Origin: Candidatus Pelagibacter sp.
GTDB lineage: Bacteria; Pseudomonadota; Alphaproteobacteria; Pelagibacterales; Pelagibacteraceae
NCBI GenBank assembly: GCA_028101445.1
Contig: JAOHKR010000010.1
Span: 1 to 26,741 of the forward strand
Length of the DNA: 26,741 nucleotides
Direction: 5' to 3'
Shown: piece after piece, positions 1 to 8,749 of the stretch
How the letters are laid out: each line of letters starts with the position of its first letter
Position numbering within the stretch: the stretch's first letter is position 1
Translations under genes and position numbers: made by a program
Notes under the pieces: generated by a model
Database searches by the model: none
The model's input: the letters and a program-made list of their open reading frames with translations, nothing else
What the model was told of the DNA's origin: nothing

Positions 1-27
1 ATAAATTTATATAAAAAAATTAAATGA
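1..27 (+). CDS. 3' end of an unidentified upstream gene (partial)
   Basis: In the frame beginning at base 1 the sequence reads eight sense codons (INLYKKIK) and then TGA at 25-27. That stop overlaps the argS ATG at 24-26 in an ATGA arrangement, the same kind of junction seen elsewhere in this window. This suggests the tail of a co-directional gene that starts outside the window. Eight residues are too few to identify it. The neighbour of argS in related alphaproteobacteria is often a dGTPase-like gene (dgt), but nothing visible here proves that. Confidence 0.4.
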   Translation: MNLYKKIK

Positions 28-1748
28 ATATATTTGAACATTATTTATCTGAAATTAAAGATTGTGTCTTAAGACATAAAAAGAATTTAAGTTTAATTAA
101 TCTTGATAACTTAAAAAGTGTTAATCTAGAAGTGCCACCGGAAAAATTTAATTTTGATTTATCTTGCAATATTTCATTAGTTTTAGGTAAATCGAATAAA
201 TTAAATCCAAATAATCTTGCAGCTCAATTGAAGATACTTTTTGAAAATGAAATTAAAAATTTTGAAATAATTGAAATAGCTGGGCCTGGATTTTTAAATA
301 TTAAATTATCAAAATTAGCGATGTTAAAGAATATTAATTTAATTTTAGAAAACAATAAGGATTATGGGTCAAAAATATCAAAAGATAAATACAATATTGA
401 ATTTGTTTCAGCTAATCCGACGGGTCCAATGCACGTAGGACATTGTAGGGGAGCTATATTCGGTGATGTGTTAGCTAATCTTCTTAAATTTAATGGAAAT
501 ACTGTTATCAAAGAATATTATATCAATGATTATGGTAATCAAATTGACAATTTTGTAGAATCTGTTTTTTTAAGAATAAAAGAAATTAAATTTAAAGAAA
601 AATTTCCTGTTAAAGATAATTTATATCCTGGACAATACATTAAAGAAATAGCAAAAAAAATTTTAGACAAAAACAAAAATATAAATTTTGATAATTATGA
701 TAAAATTTTTAATTTTCTTAAGGAAAAATCTCTTATAGAGTCAATGGAATTAATTAAAAATGATTTAAATTCATTAGGTATTTCACATGATAATTTTATT
801 TCCGAAACAGATCTTGTTAATAAAGACCTAGTTAATAAGACGGTAAAAAAACTAATTGACAGAAAATTTGTAGAAGAAGGGTATTTGCCACCACCAAAGG
901 GTGAAATTAATGAAAATTGGAAAAAGACAAAAAGATTAATTTTTAAATCTACTTTATTTGATGATGACACAGATAGAGCTTTACAAAAAAATGATGGTAC
1001 TTGGACTTATTTTGCTAATGATGTTGCTTATCATATGAATAAAATAGATAGAAGTTACAACAATTTAATTAATATCTTAGGCGCTGATCATACCGGTTAT
1101 ATTAAAAGAATAACTGCGGCTGTATCAGCTTTATCTAATAATAAAGTAAAGTTAAATTGTAAGGTGTGTCAACTAGTTAAACTTTATAAAAATGGAAAAC
1201 CTTTTAAAATGTCAAAAAGAGCAGGAGACTTTATTTCTGTTCAAGATTTACTTAATGAAGTAGATAAAGATCCGATAAGATTCATGATGCTAAATAGAAG
1301 TAATGACGTAGAATTAGATTTTGATTTCGATAAAGTAAAAATTAAAACTAAAGACAATCCTGTTTTTTATGTTCAATATGCGTATGCCAGAATTAATTCT
1401 TTGCACAGAGCTTTAAATATTAATTTAAATAGTAAAATTTTATTAAATGTGCAAAATTTTACATTAAACTCAAAAGAAGAAAAGATAATTAGAAAAATAT
1501 TCGAATGGCCTAAAATTGTTGAGTCTTCATCTAAAAATTTCGAAATACACAAAATCCCATTTTATTTATATGAATTATCAACTTTATTTCATTCGTATTG
1601 GAGTAAAGGAAACGAAGATGACAAGTACAAATTTATAGAAAATGGAAAAATTAAAAGAGTAGAAATTTTAGCTATCATTAACCTTGTAACCATTGTGATA
1701 CAAAATGGTATGAAAATTTTAGGCGTTTCTTTACCCAAACAAATGTAA
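24..1748 (+). CDS. argS: Arginyl-tRNA synthetase
   Basis: Class I aminoacyl-tRNA synthetase that charges tRNA-Arg with arginine in the cytoplasm. The N-terminal add-on domain (about residues 1-100) precedes the Rossmann catalytic core. The HIGH signature is HVGH at 137-140, inside NPTGPMHVGHCRGA, and the second signature is KMSKRAGD from residue 395. The C-terminal third has the helical DALR anticodon-binding character, with FYVQYAYARI near 450. At 574 residues it is full length for the bacterial family. The ATG at 24 overlaps the stop of an upstream frame, and its own TAA shares one base with the next ATG (TAATG), so translational coupling is likely. Identification is secure. Confidence 0.97.
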   Translation: MNIFEHYLSEIKDCVLRHKKNLSLINLDNLKSVNLEVPPEKFNFDLSCNISLVLGKSNKLNPNNLAAQLKILFENEIKNFEIIEIAGPGFLNIKLSKLAMLKNINLILENNKDYGSKISKDKYNIEFVSANPTGPMHVGHCRGAIFGDVLANLLKFNGNTVIKEYYINDYGNQIDNFVESVFLRIKEIKFKEKFPVKDNLYPGQYIKEIAKKILDKNKNINFDNYDKIFNFLKEKSLIESMELIKNDLNSLGISHDNFISETDLVNKDLVNKTVKKLIDRKFVEEGYLPPPKGEINENWKKTKRLIFKSTLFDDDTDRALQKNDGTWTYFANDVAYHMNKIDRSYNNLINILGADHTGYIKRITAAVSALSNNKVKLNCKVCQLVKLYKNGKPFKMSKRAGDFISVQDLLNEVDKDPIRFMMLNRSNDVELDFDFDKVKIKTKDNPVFYVQYAYARINSLHRALNINLNSKILLNVQNFTLNSKEEKIIRKIFEWPKIVESSSKNFEIHKIPFYLYELSTLFHSYWSKGNEDDKYKFIENGKIKRVEILAIINLVTIVIQNGMKILGVSLPKQM

Positions 1749-2011
1749 TGAATAAAGTTTTTAATATATTATTTTTTTTATTAATATTAATTTTTTTTTT
1801 TTACACATATAAGTATTATTCTTCGAATGAAAATTTAAAAGAAAAATACTATAATCGTAAAAATATAAACCAGATTATAAATAATAAAATTACTGATTTA
1901 CCGGTTCTATCAAATGATACAGACAACATAATTGAATTCAACAATTCTATTAATGAAGATACGCACAATAAAAAAACTAGAAGTTTTTGGAATTTATTAA
2001 AATCAAAATGA
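1748..2011 (+). CDS. Small single-pass membrane protein in the SPOR-protein position
   Basis: An 87-residue protein not recognised from sequence. Residues about 5-20 form a Phe/Leu/Ile-rich membrane segment after MNKVFN. The remaining roughly 65 residues are polar and rich in Asn, Lys, Asp and Glu, ending in SFWNLLKSK. It overlaps argS by one base and nagZ by four (ATGA), so it is translated within this operon. In many alphaproteobacteria the gene between argS and nagZ encodes a membrane-anchored SPOR-domain (peptidoglycan-binding) protein. Here the anchor is present, but the tail is shorter than the roughly 70-75 residue SPOR fold plus linker and shows no SPOR-like repeat. It could be a reduced relic of that protein or an unrelated replacement. 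Expression looks likely from the packing; function is unknown. Confidence 0.72.
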   Translation: MNKVFNILFFLLILIFFFYTYKYYSSNENLKEKYYNRKNINQIINNKITDLPVLSNDTDNIIEFNNSINEDTHNKKTRSFWNLLKSK

Positions 2012-2952
2012 AAAAAAAAGCTATAATTATTAGCATTAAAGGTTTTAAATTAACAAATAAAGAAAAATTATTATTCACTAAAGAGAGTCCATGGGGTTTA
2101 ATTTTATTTAAAAGAAACATCAAATCCCTTCCTCAGGTAAGACTTCTTATTAAAAATATTAAAAAAATAACAAAAGATAATAAATTTCCAATTCTTATTG
2201 ATGAAGAAGGCTCAACCGTAACCAGGCTGAGCAAAATAATTAACCATAATATTGATGCAAATTCTTTTGGAAAATTATATTTATTAAATAAAAAGATGAG
2301 CATTCAATTATACAAAAATTATTTAACTGCATTGTGTAAAAATCTTCGCAATATTGGAATAAACATTAATACTATACCTGTTCTTGATGTTTTAAGGAAG
2401 GCAACTAGTAAAGTTATTGGTAATCGAAGTTTTTCGAGTAAAAAAGAAATTGTAAAAAAATTTGGAAAAATTACTGTCAACCAATGTCAATCAAATAAAA
2501 TTATCTGTGTTGTTAAACATATTCCTGGTCATGGTTGTGCTGTTTCGGATAGTCATTTTAAAATGCCAAAAGTTAATTTAAGCTATAAAGAACTAGATAA
2601 TATTGATTTTTTCCCATTTAAGTACAATTCTGCAAAATTAGCAATGACAGCACATATTCTTTATAAAAAAATAGACTCTAAAAATGTTGCGACTTTTTCA
2701 AAAAAAATTATAAAAAAAATAATAAGAAAAAAAATTGGATTTAAAGGAATCTTAATGTCCGATGATATATCTATGAAAGCTTTAAAATACGATCTTATTA
2801 CTAATGCTAAAAAATCTTTAAATGCAGGTTGTAATTTAGTTTTATATTGTGCTGGAAATGTAAATGACAACTTTAAATTGATTAAATCAGTTCCTTATAT
2901 TGATGAATTTACAGCACAAAAAACTTCAGAAATTTATAAAATTTTAAGGTAA
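2008..2952 (+). CDS. nagZ: Beta-N-acetylhexosaminidase, glycoside hydrolase family 3 (NagZ-like)
   Basis: Cytoplasmic GH3 enzyme that removes GlcNAc from anhydro-muropeptides during peptidoglycan recycling. Visible motifs are ILIDEEGSTVTRL near residue 68 (family DQEGGRVxRL), KHIPGHG at 170-176 followed by the His-Asp loop D181-S-H183, and the catalytic SDDISM with Asp 252-253. I chose the ATG at 2008 (314 residues, MKKKAIIISIKG). It overlaps the upstream stop as ATGA, whereas a TTG at 1987 would only add seven residues inside the previous gene. There is no signal peptide, which fits a cytosolic enzyme. The substrate loop DEEG in place of DQEGG is mildly divergent. Eight bases separate it from scpA. 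Confidence 0.9.
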   Translation: MKKKAIIISIKGFKLTNKEKLLFTKESPWGLILFKRNIKSLPQVRLLIKNIKKITKDNKFPILIDEEGSTVTRLSKIINHNIDANSFGKLYLLNKKMSIQLYKNYLTALCKNLRNIGININTIPVLDVLRKATSKVIGNRSFSSKKEIVKKFGKITVNQCQSNKIICVVKHIPGHGCAVSDSHFKMPKVNLSYKELDNIDFFPFKYNSAKLAMTAHILYKKIDSKNVATFSKKIIKKIIRKKIGFKGILMSDDISMKALKYDLITNAKKSLNAGCNLVLYCAGNVNDNFKLIKSVPYIDEFTAQKTSEIYKILR

Positions 2953-2960
2953 AATCCGTA

Positions 2961-3695
2961 ATGGAATCAATTAAGTCCAATCAAATATCAATTAATATAC
3001 CTAACTATAGTGGGCCATTAGAAGTCTTATTGGATTTAGCAAAAAATCAAAAAGTAGATTTAGCTGATATTTCAATAACACAATTAGCTGATCAATTTTT
3101 AGAATATATTAAAAATAAGAAAGAATTAAATTTAGAAACAGCCTCTGAGTTTTTATTAATGGCTACTTGGCTTGCGTATTTGAAATCAAAATTATTATTA
3201 CCAGAAGACGATGAAGATGATTTCAAAGCTTTAGAAGTTGCCGAAAAATTGAAATTACAATTAAAAAAACTTGAATTAATTCGAATTTTATCAGATCAAA
3301 TGCTACAAAAAAAAAGACTTGGTGTGCATATTTTTTCTAGAGGTATGCGAGGCGGTATTAGATCTATAAATAAACCTATATACGATATAACTCTTTATGA
3401 ATTATTAAAAACATATTCTAATCTTCAAATGCAAAAAACATTTCAAAATATTAGTATACCAAAACTTCCAGTTTACTCTACTGAGGAAGCTATTAAACAA
3501 ATTAAAAATAATTTAAATCAAATCATTGATTGGAAAAATGTAAGTGAATTAATTCCTGAATTTTATAAAAAAAAAGAAATGAAAAAAACAGGTATGGCAG
3601 GAATATTTGCTGCCAGTCTTGAGTTAACTAAAGAGGGTATAGTTAAAATATCACAAAATAAAATATTTGATAAACTAATGATCAAAAAATATTGA
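2961..3695 (+). CDS. scpA: Segregation and condensation protein A
   Basis: Kleisin subunit that bridges the SMC dimer and binds ScpB in the bacterial condensin complex, acting in chromosome compaction and segregation. The N-terminus carries the family hallmark YSGPLEVLLDLAKNQKVDLADISI (residues about 16-40), followed by the ATWLAYLKSKLLLPED helix near residue 75. The C-terminus has the winged-helix-like stretch MAGIFAASLELTKEGIVKI. Length (244 residues) is normal. The stop at 3695 is one base from the scpB ATG, and the nagZ-scpA-scpB-tat order is typical of alphaproteobacteria. The smc gene is not in this window. Confidence 0.95.
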   Translation: MESIKSNQISINIPNYSGPLEVLLDLAKNQKVDLADISITQLADQFLEYIKNKKELNLETASEFLLMATWLAYLKSKLLLPEDDEDDFKALEVAEKLKLQLKKLELIRILSDQMLQKKRLGVHIFSRGMRGGIRSINKPIYDITLYELLKTYSNLQMQKTFQNISIPKLPVYSTEEAIKQIKNNLNQIIDWKNVSELIPEFYKKKEMKKTGMAGIFAASLELTKEGIVKISQNKIFDKLMIKKY

Positions 3696-3696
3696 T

Positions 3697-4383
3697 ATGC
3701 CAAAAAAAAAAGAAAATGTAATAAATTTCCCTTCTGCTCCATCTAAATTAGAGAGACAGATTGAGGCTATTCTTTTTGCAGCTTCTGAACCTCTTGATAT
3801 TGAAACAATTGAAAAAAGACTTCAAACGAACTCTAATATAAAAAAAAATTTAGATAAAATTAGAAATACTTACAAAAATCGAGGCATCAATTTAATTTGT
3901 ATAAAAAACAAGTGGTCTTTTAGAACCGCCGAGGACTTATCTAAACTAATGTCATTTCAAAAATCTACACAAAAAAAATTATCAAAATCTACTATAGAAA
4001 CATTAGCAATAATTGTTTATCACCAACCTGTAACAAGATCTGAAATAGAAGAAATTAGAGGTGTTGCGTTTGCTTCCAATACTTTAGAGATTTTATTTAA
4101 ATTAGATTGGGTTAAACCTGCTGGTAGAAAAGATATCATTGGTAAACCAATCCAGTATGCTACTACTGAAAATTTTTTAAATCATTTTAATGTTCAGAAA
4201 TTATCTGATTTACCAACCATCGATGAATTAGGATCAGCCGGTCTAATTGACACTTCGGTTATTGATAAATCAATTTTTGGTACAGGTAAATTTTTTAAAG
4301 AGCAATCTATTGGTGAAAAACAAAATAATATCTATAAAGATATAGATGAGGCTATTAAAAAAGCTCCAGAAGAAGAGAAATAA
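3697..4383 (+). CDS. scpB: Segregation and condensation protein B
   Basis: Winged-helix partner of ScpA that dimerises and stabilises the SMC-kleisin complex. Recognisable elements are LERQIEAILFAASEPLDIETIEKRL (residues about 18-42), TIETLAIIVYHQPVTRSEIEEIRGV (about 100-125) and GRKDIIGKPIQYATTENFLNHF (about 142-164), which together span the two winged helices. A short basic N-terminal extension (MPKKKENVINFPSAP) and a Lys/Glu tail flank the core. At 228 residues the length is normal. A 40-base AT-rich gap follows before tatA, the largest gap in this part of the run. Chromosome-segregation role is inferred from family. Confidence 0.95.
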   Translation: MPKKKENVINFPSAPSKLERQIEAILFAASEPLDIETIEKRLQTNSNIKKNLDKIRNTYKNRGINLICIKNKWSFRTAEDLSKLMSFQKSTQKKLSKSTIETLAIIVYHQPVTRSEIEEIRGVAFASNTLEILFKLDWVKPAGRKDIIGKPIQYATTENFLNHFNVQKLSDLPTIDELGSAGLIDTSVIDKSIFGTGKFFKEQSIGEKQNNIYKDIDEAIKKAPEEEK

Positions 4384-4423
4384 GATATATATTTAATTTG
4401 ATTTATCATGTATAAGCTAATTA

Positions 4424-4621
4424 ATGGGAAACATAGGTTGGACAGGTATAATCATTATAGCAATATTAATTGTAATACTTTTTGGTAAAGGAAAAATTTC
4501 AAGTATTATGGGTGATCTTGCAAAAGGTATAAAGAGTTTTAAAAAGGGTTTATCCGATGATAATTCTGGAAATGATAGCTCCAATAATAACTCAGATAAT
4601 TCTAATTCTGAAAATAAATAA
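4424..4621 (+). CDS. tatA: Sec-independent (Tat) translocase subunit TatA
   Basis: Small membrane protein that oligomerises to form the conduit for folded proteins exported across the inner membrane by the Tat pathway. The N-terminal membrane helix (about residues 5-20) is followed by the FGKGKISSIMGDLAKGIKSF hinge and amphipathic helix typical of TatA. The tail is a short, disordered Asn/Ser/Asp stretch. Length is 65 residues. It lies six bases upstream of tatB, and tatA-tatB-tatC is complete here. An out-of-frame ATG at 4409 gives no conserved product, so the start giving MGNIGWTGI is preferred. Confidence 0.95.
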   Translation: MGNIGWTGIIIIAILIVILFGKGKISSIMGDLAKGIKSFKKGLSDDNSGNDSSNNNSDNSNSENK

Positions 4622-4627
4622 TCTAAT

Positions 4628-4867
4628 ATGCCTCAAATTGGATGGTTAGAGATATTAGCGATAGTAATAATTGCAATTTTAGTACTAGGACCAAAAGAAT
4701 TTCCTGTAGCATTAAAAAAAATTGGTTCATATTTTGGTAAATTAAAAAACACTATTAGTAGCTTTCAGAGAGAAATTTCTTCTGTAACCAAAGATATTGA
4801 TGTTGAAGAAGATATAATTAATCAATCTACCTCTAAAAAAAATATAAAAGAAAAAGAAGATGAGTGA
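4628..4867 (+). CDS. tatB: Sec-independent (Tat) translocase subunit TatB
   Basis: TatB pairs with TatC to form the receptor for twin-arginine signal peptides. The start MPQIGWLEILAIVIIAILVLGPKEFP is diagnostic, with the conserved Glu at residue 8 in the membrane helix and the LGP hinge. It is followed by an amphipathic helix (ALKKIGSYFGKLKNTISSF) and a charged Lys/Glu tail. It is 79 residues, short for TatB, as expected in a reduced genome. The last eight bases overlap tatC (ATGAGTGA), which indicates coupled translation. Confidence 0.95.
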   Translation: MPQIGWLEILAIVIIAILVLGPKEFPVALKKIGSYFGKLKNTISSFQREISSVTKDIDVEEDIINQSTSKKNIKEKEDE

Positions 4868-5612
4868 TAATAATTCATTCTCCAGTCACTTTACTGAACT
4901 TCGTTCTAGACTGATTAAAACTATTGTATTTATTTTAATCATATTTGTTATTTCATATACTTTTGCAGAGCAAATTTATTCATTTTTAGTAGATCCGTAT
5001 GCCAAAGCTGTAAAAGGCGACTCAATATCTAGAAGATTAATTTTTACTGCATTACATGAAACTTTTATTACATATTTAAAGGTCGCATTTTTTGCTGCAA
5101 TTTTTTTAGGCAGTCCAGTTTTATTAATTCAGATTTATAAATTTATAGCCCCCGGTTTATATAAAAATGAGAAGAAAGCACTTTTACCTTATTTAATATT
5201 CACCCCTATACTTTTTTTATTAGGTGGTTTATTGGTTTATTATCTAGTTATGCCTTTAGCTATAAAATTTTTTTTATCATTTGAAACAATGGGATCAAAT
5301 TCAAGTTTACCCATACAACTTGAAGCCAAGGTTAATGAATATCTTTCTTTGATAATGAGATTAATTTTTGCATTTGGAATTAGTTTTCAGTTACCAATTT
5401 TATTAAATTTACTAGCAAGGATTGGCGTTGTAAATTCAACTTATTTAAAAAAAACAAGAAGATATGTAATAGTAATGATTTTTACTGTAGCTGCTATTTT
5501 AACACCTCCAGACCCAATTACTCAAGTTGGTTTAGCAATACCTTTGTTATTACTTTACGAGTTGTCTATAATAACTGTAAGGTTTACAGAAAAAAAACAT
5601 AAGAAAATATAG
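4860..5612 (+). CDS. tatC: Sec-independent (Tat) translocase subunit TatC
   Basis: Six-helix inner-membrane protein that forms the core signal-peptide receptor of the Tat pathway. Family landmarks are SHFTELRSRLIKTI at residues about 9-22, KFIAPGLYKNEKKALLP at about 95-112 with the conserved Glu, and the late ILTPPDPITQVGLAIPLLLLYE stretch near 218-238. At 250 residues it is full length. It overlaps tatB by eight bases and ends three bases before serS. A likely client of this system is the M48 lipoprotein at 18600-19433, which carries a twin-arginine signal. Confidence 0.97.
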   Translation: MSDNNSFSSHFTELRSRLIKTIVFILIIFVISYTFAEQIYSFLVDPYAKAVKGDSISRRLIFTALHETFITYLKVAFFAAIFLGSPVLLIQIYKFIAPGLYKNEKKALLPYLIFTPILFLLGGLLVYYLVMPLAIKFFLSFETMGSNSSLPIQLEAKVNEYLSLIMRLIFAFGISFQLPILLNLLARIGVVNSTYLKKTRRYVIVMIFTVAAILTPPDPITQVGLAIPLLLLYELSIITVRFTEKKHKKI

Positions 5613-5615
5613 AAA

Positions 5616-6863
5616 ATGCATAATATTAAAGATTTGAGAAAAAATTTAGATAATTATAAAAAAAAATTTAATGATAGAAATTTAGAATTTGATATTACAA
5701 AATTTAATAAACTAGATGAAATTAATAGAAATTTAATTCTTAAAAAAGAAACACTTGAACAAGAAAAAAAATCCTTATCGAAGTTAAAAGACAAGTCAAA
5801 TTTCGAAAAATCTAAAGATATATCAGAAGAAATATCTTCTCTAACGAAACAACAAAATGAAAGTCAAAAAAATTTAAATCAAATTCTTTTTTCACTCCCC
5901 AATGTAGCTCTTAACGATGTTCCTGTAGGTAAAGATGAAAAATCAAATAAACTAATTAAAAAATTCGGTACAGTAAAAGATTTTTCTTTTAAGGTAAAAT
6001 CTCACATTGAAATAGGTTCTATTCAAAATAGTATTGACTTTGATACATCAATTAAACTATCCGGTTCTAGATTTGTAGTTTTAAAAGATAAATTTGCTCT
6101 TCTTGAGAGAGCGTTAATAAATTTCATGCTAGATATTCATGTAGGTGAATTTAAATATATTGAAATTTCACCACCTCTAATAGTAAATGAAGATGTTATG
6201 TTTGGAACAGGACAGCTGCCAAAGTTTGAGCAAGACCAATTTGAGATAAAATTTGATAATTCTGATCAGAGAAAATTTTTAATTCCAACTGCCGAAGTCG
6301 TTTTGACTAATTTAGTTAGAAAATCTACTATTAATAAAAATGATTTACCACAAAGATTTGTTGCTTCAACCCCATGTTTTAGAAAAGAAGCTGGAAGTTA
6401 CGGAAAAGATACTAAAGGGATGATTAGACAACATCAATTTTATAAAGTCGAACTTGTCAGTATTGTAGAGCATAATAACTGTATTAAAGAACTTGATCGT
6501 ATGCTTAGTTGTGCTGAAAGTATCTTAGAAAAACTTCAAATTCCCTATCAAGTAATCTTACTTTCATCTGGTGACATGGGTTTTAGTGCTGAAAAAACAT
6601 ATGATATTGAAGCATGGATACCTTCAGAAAAAAAATATAGAGAAATCTCTAGCTGTTCTTCATGCGGCTCATTTCAAGCTAGAAGAATGTCTACTAAATA
6701 TAAAACAGATAATGGAAATGAATTTGTGGGTACTTTGAATGGATCTGGACTAGCTGTTGGGAGACTTATGATTGCTTTACTAGAAAACAATCAAAATGAA
6801 GATGGTTCTGTAAATATTCCCAATGTATTAAAAAAATACATGAATAATTTAGATAAAATATAA
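5616..6863 (+). CDS. serS: Seryl-tRNA synthetase
   Basis: Class II synthetase that charges tRNA-Ser (and tRNA-Sec where present). The N-terminal roughly 100 residues form the long charged coiled-coil arm that grips the extended variable arm of tRNA-Ser. Catalytic motif 2 is seen as FRKEAGSYGKDTKGMIRQHQF from residue 255, the serine-specific EISSCSSCGSFQARR region follows, and motif 3 is GSGLAVGR at 376-383. Length is 415 residues, as usual. A cognate tRNA-Ser(UGA) lies at 22469-22558. The gene after serS is yajC with 47 bases between; surE and pcm, common next neighbours in other alphaproteobacteria, are absent here. Confidence 0.97.
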   Translation: MHNIKDLRKNLDNYKKKFNDRNLEFDITKFNKLDEINRNLILKKETLEQEKKSLSKLKDKSNFEKSKDISEEISSLTKQQNESQKNLNQILFSLPNVALNDVPVGKDEKSNKLIKKFGTVKDFSFKVKSHIEIGSIQNSIDFDTSIKLSGSRFVVLKDKFALLERALINFMLDIHVGEFKYIEISPPLIVNEDVMFGTGQLPKFEQDQFEIKFDNSDQRKFLIPTAEVVLTNLVRKSTINKNDLPQRFVASTPCFRKEAGSYGKDTKGMIRQHQFYKVELVSIVEHNNCIKELDRMLSCAESILEKLQIPYQVILLSSGDMGFSAEKTYDIEAWIPSEKKYREISSCSSCGSFQARRMSTKYKTDNGNEFVGTLNGSGLAVGRLMIALLENNQNEDGSVNIPNVLKKYMNNLDKI

Positions 6864-6910
6864 TTAAAATTTACTTGTTTCTGTAACTCTTTTCCTATAT
6901 TTGTGTTTGC

Positions 6911-7195
6911 ATGAGTGGACAAGGAATATCACAATTTATACCTTTAATATTAATCTTTATTATTTTTTATTTTTTTCTTATAAGGCCTCAACAGAAAAGA
7001 GTTAAAGATCATAAATTTATGGTTGAGTCTCTAAAAAGAGGTGATGAGGTTATTACATCAGGTGGTATTATTGGAAAAGTCGAGCGTGTAATGGAAGATG
7101 ACCGTATAGAAGTTTTAATTGGAGAAAATACAAAAGTAGAAATTATTAGATCAACTATAACTAGCTTACTTAGAAAAGAAGAAGTAAAAAAATAA
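6911..7195 (+). CDS. yajC: Preprotein translocase subunit YajC
   Basis: Small single-pass membrane protein that associates with SecDF in the Sec holotranslocon. The N-terminal membrane segment (about residues 8-24) runs into the hallmark FFLIRPQQKRVKDH and then VESLKRGDEVITSGGIIGKVERV, the YajC/HflC-like soluble part. Length is 94 residues. It lies nine bases upstream of secD. The 47-base gap before it contains TTGTTT (6875-6880) and TATATT (6896-6901), spaced 15 bases, a weak promoter candidate that would leave almost no leader. Confidence 0.95.
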   Translation: MSGQGISQFIPLILIFIIFYFFLIRPQQKRVKDHKFMVESLKRGDEVITSGGIIGKVERVMEDDRIEVLIGENTKVEIIRSTITSLLRKEEVKK

Positions 7196-7204
7196 TTCTT
7201 TTTC

Positions 7205-8749
7205 GTGTTAAATTTTTCTAAAATAAATATTCTTATAATCTATTTTATATTTTTTTTTATTGCTTTTTTTTCATCTTTAAATTTTCAAAATAACGAAAAC
7301 CTTTTAATCGATAAAAAGATAAATTTGGGTCTAGATCTTCAAGGTGGCTCTTATCTTCTGCTCGAAATTAATTCTGACACATTGGTGCAAGAAAAAATAC
7401 AAGATAAAATAATACCTATTAAAAAATTACTTAAAAAAAATGATATTAATTTCTCTAATTTTAAGATCAACAATCAGTCTTTAACTGTTTTAATTGATGA
7501 TATTGAAAAATTTGATACGTATTTTTATTCAAGAAAAGAAAATTTAGTAAATCCGTATATTGATAATTATAGGTCTTACGAATTAACATATAAAAAAAAA
7601 TCTAATAAAGAGATAGAGATTTTATTTTCTAAATTTGGTTTACTTACGATTAATAATGCTGCACTTAAACAATCGATTGAAATAGTTAGGAGGAGAATAG
7701 ATGATGTAGGCACTAAAGAACCAACTATTCTTCAGCGTGGTGAAAAAAGAATTTTAATAGAATTACCAGGTCTTAAAGATCCAGAAAGAATAAAAGAACT
7801 TTTAGGCAAAACAGCCCAATTAAATTTCAGATTAGTGAGCGAAAATAATGAATTTGGTACAGATGAGCTAATTTCAGAAAATGGTGAAAAGTTAAATGTA
7901 AGCAAAAGAATTATTATGAGTGGTGAAAATTTAATTGATGCACAACCGAATATTAATAACCAAAATAATCAGCCAACAGTATCATTTACACTCGATAGAC
8001 TTGGGGCTCAAAAATTTGGAAGAGCTACAACAGATAATGTTGGAAAAAGATTAGCAATAGTTTTAGATGGAAAAATTGTTAGTGCACCTTCAATTAACGA
8101 ACCGATTAATTCTGGTAGTGGTATGATTTCTGGTAATTTTTCTTTTCAAGAAGTTACAGATCTTGCTTTGCTTTTGAGATCTGGGGCATTACCCACACCC
8201 TTAATCATAGTTGAAGAAAGAACTGTTGGACCTGACTTAGGAGAAGACTCAATTAAATCTGGAACAATATCTTTAATTGTCGGTTTCATATTGGTAATTT
8301 TATTCATGCTTTATAAATATAAAATTTTTGGTTTAATTGCTAATACCGCACTAATTGCAAATTTACTAATGTTAATTGGAATATTAACAATTCTTGAGTC
8401 TACTTTAACTTTGCCTGGCATAGCTGGAATTATTTTGACTGTTGGTATGGCTGTTGATGCTAATGTTTTAATTTTTGAAAGAATTAAAGAAGAGTTGAAA
8501 ACAGAAAAATCCATTATTCATGCTTTTGATACTGGTTATACTAAAGCTAAAATTACTGTTCTAGATGCTAATATAACTACATTAATTGCAGCTATTATAT
8601 TATTTGCATTTGGGTCTGGACCAGTTAAAGGGTTCGCTATAACTCTAGGTATAGGAATTATAACAACCCTATTCACTGCTTATTTCTTGGCTCGACACTT
8701 AACTTCTATAATTGTCTTAAATTCAAAAAATAAAGAAATTAAAATATAA
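7205..8749 (+). CDS. secD: Protein translocase subunit SecD
   Basis: RND-type inner-membrane protein that, with SecF, uses the proton gradient to complete Sec export on the periplasmic side. The first membrane helix is about residues 8-26. The conserved NLGLDLQGGSYLLLEI follows near 42-56, then a large periplasmic P1 domain including VEIVRRRIDDVGTKEPTI-type sequence. Five C-terminal membrane helices start near residue 350, with GMAVDANVLIFERIKEEL in the conserved helix. The start is a GTG at 7205: it gives MLNFSKINILII, matching the usual SecD N-terminus, and no ATG lies between it and the conserved helix. Its TAA shares a base with secF (TAATG). Confidence 0.96.
   Translation: MLNFSKINILIIYFIFFFIAFFSSLNFQNNENLLIDKKINLGLDLQGGSYLLLEINSDTLVQEKIQDKIIPIKKLLKKNDINFSNFKINNQSLTVLIDDIEKFDTYFYSRKENLVNPYIDNYRSYELTYKKKSNKEIEILFSKFGLLTINNAALKQSIEIVRRRIDDVGTKEPTILQRGEKRILIELPGLKDPERIKELLGKTAQLNFRLVSENNEFGTDELISENGEKLNVSKRIIMSGENLIDAQPNINNQNNQPTVSFTLDRLGAQKFGRATTDNVGKRLAIVLDGKIVSAPSINEPINSGSGMISGNFSFQEVTDLALLLRSGALPTPLIIVEERTVGPDLGEDSIKSGTISLIVGFILVILFMLYKYKIFGLIANTALIANLLMLIGILTILESTLTLPGIAGIILTVGMAVDANVLIFERIKEELKTEKSIIHAFDTGYTKAKITVLDANITTLIAAIILFAFGSGPVKGFAITLGIGIITTLFTAYFLARHLTSIIVLNSKNKEIKI

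Noticed and set aside
1987..2007. Upstream TTG start for nagZ adding seven residues
   Set aside because: The added MEFIKIK is encoded inside the previous gene, and the ATG at 2008 has the ATGA overlap typical of this region and the expected N-terminus.
4384..4423. Short frame from the ATG at 4409 ahead of tatA
   Set aside because: It is out of frame with tatA, and its product has no resemblance to any family; the ATG at 4424 gives the canonical TatA N-terminus.
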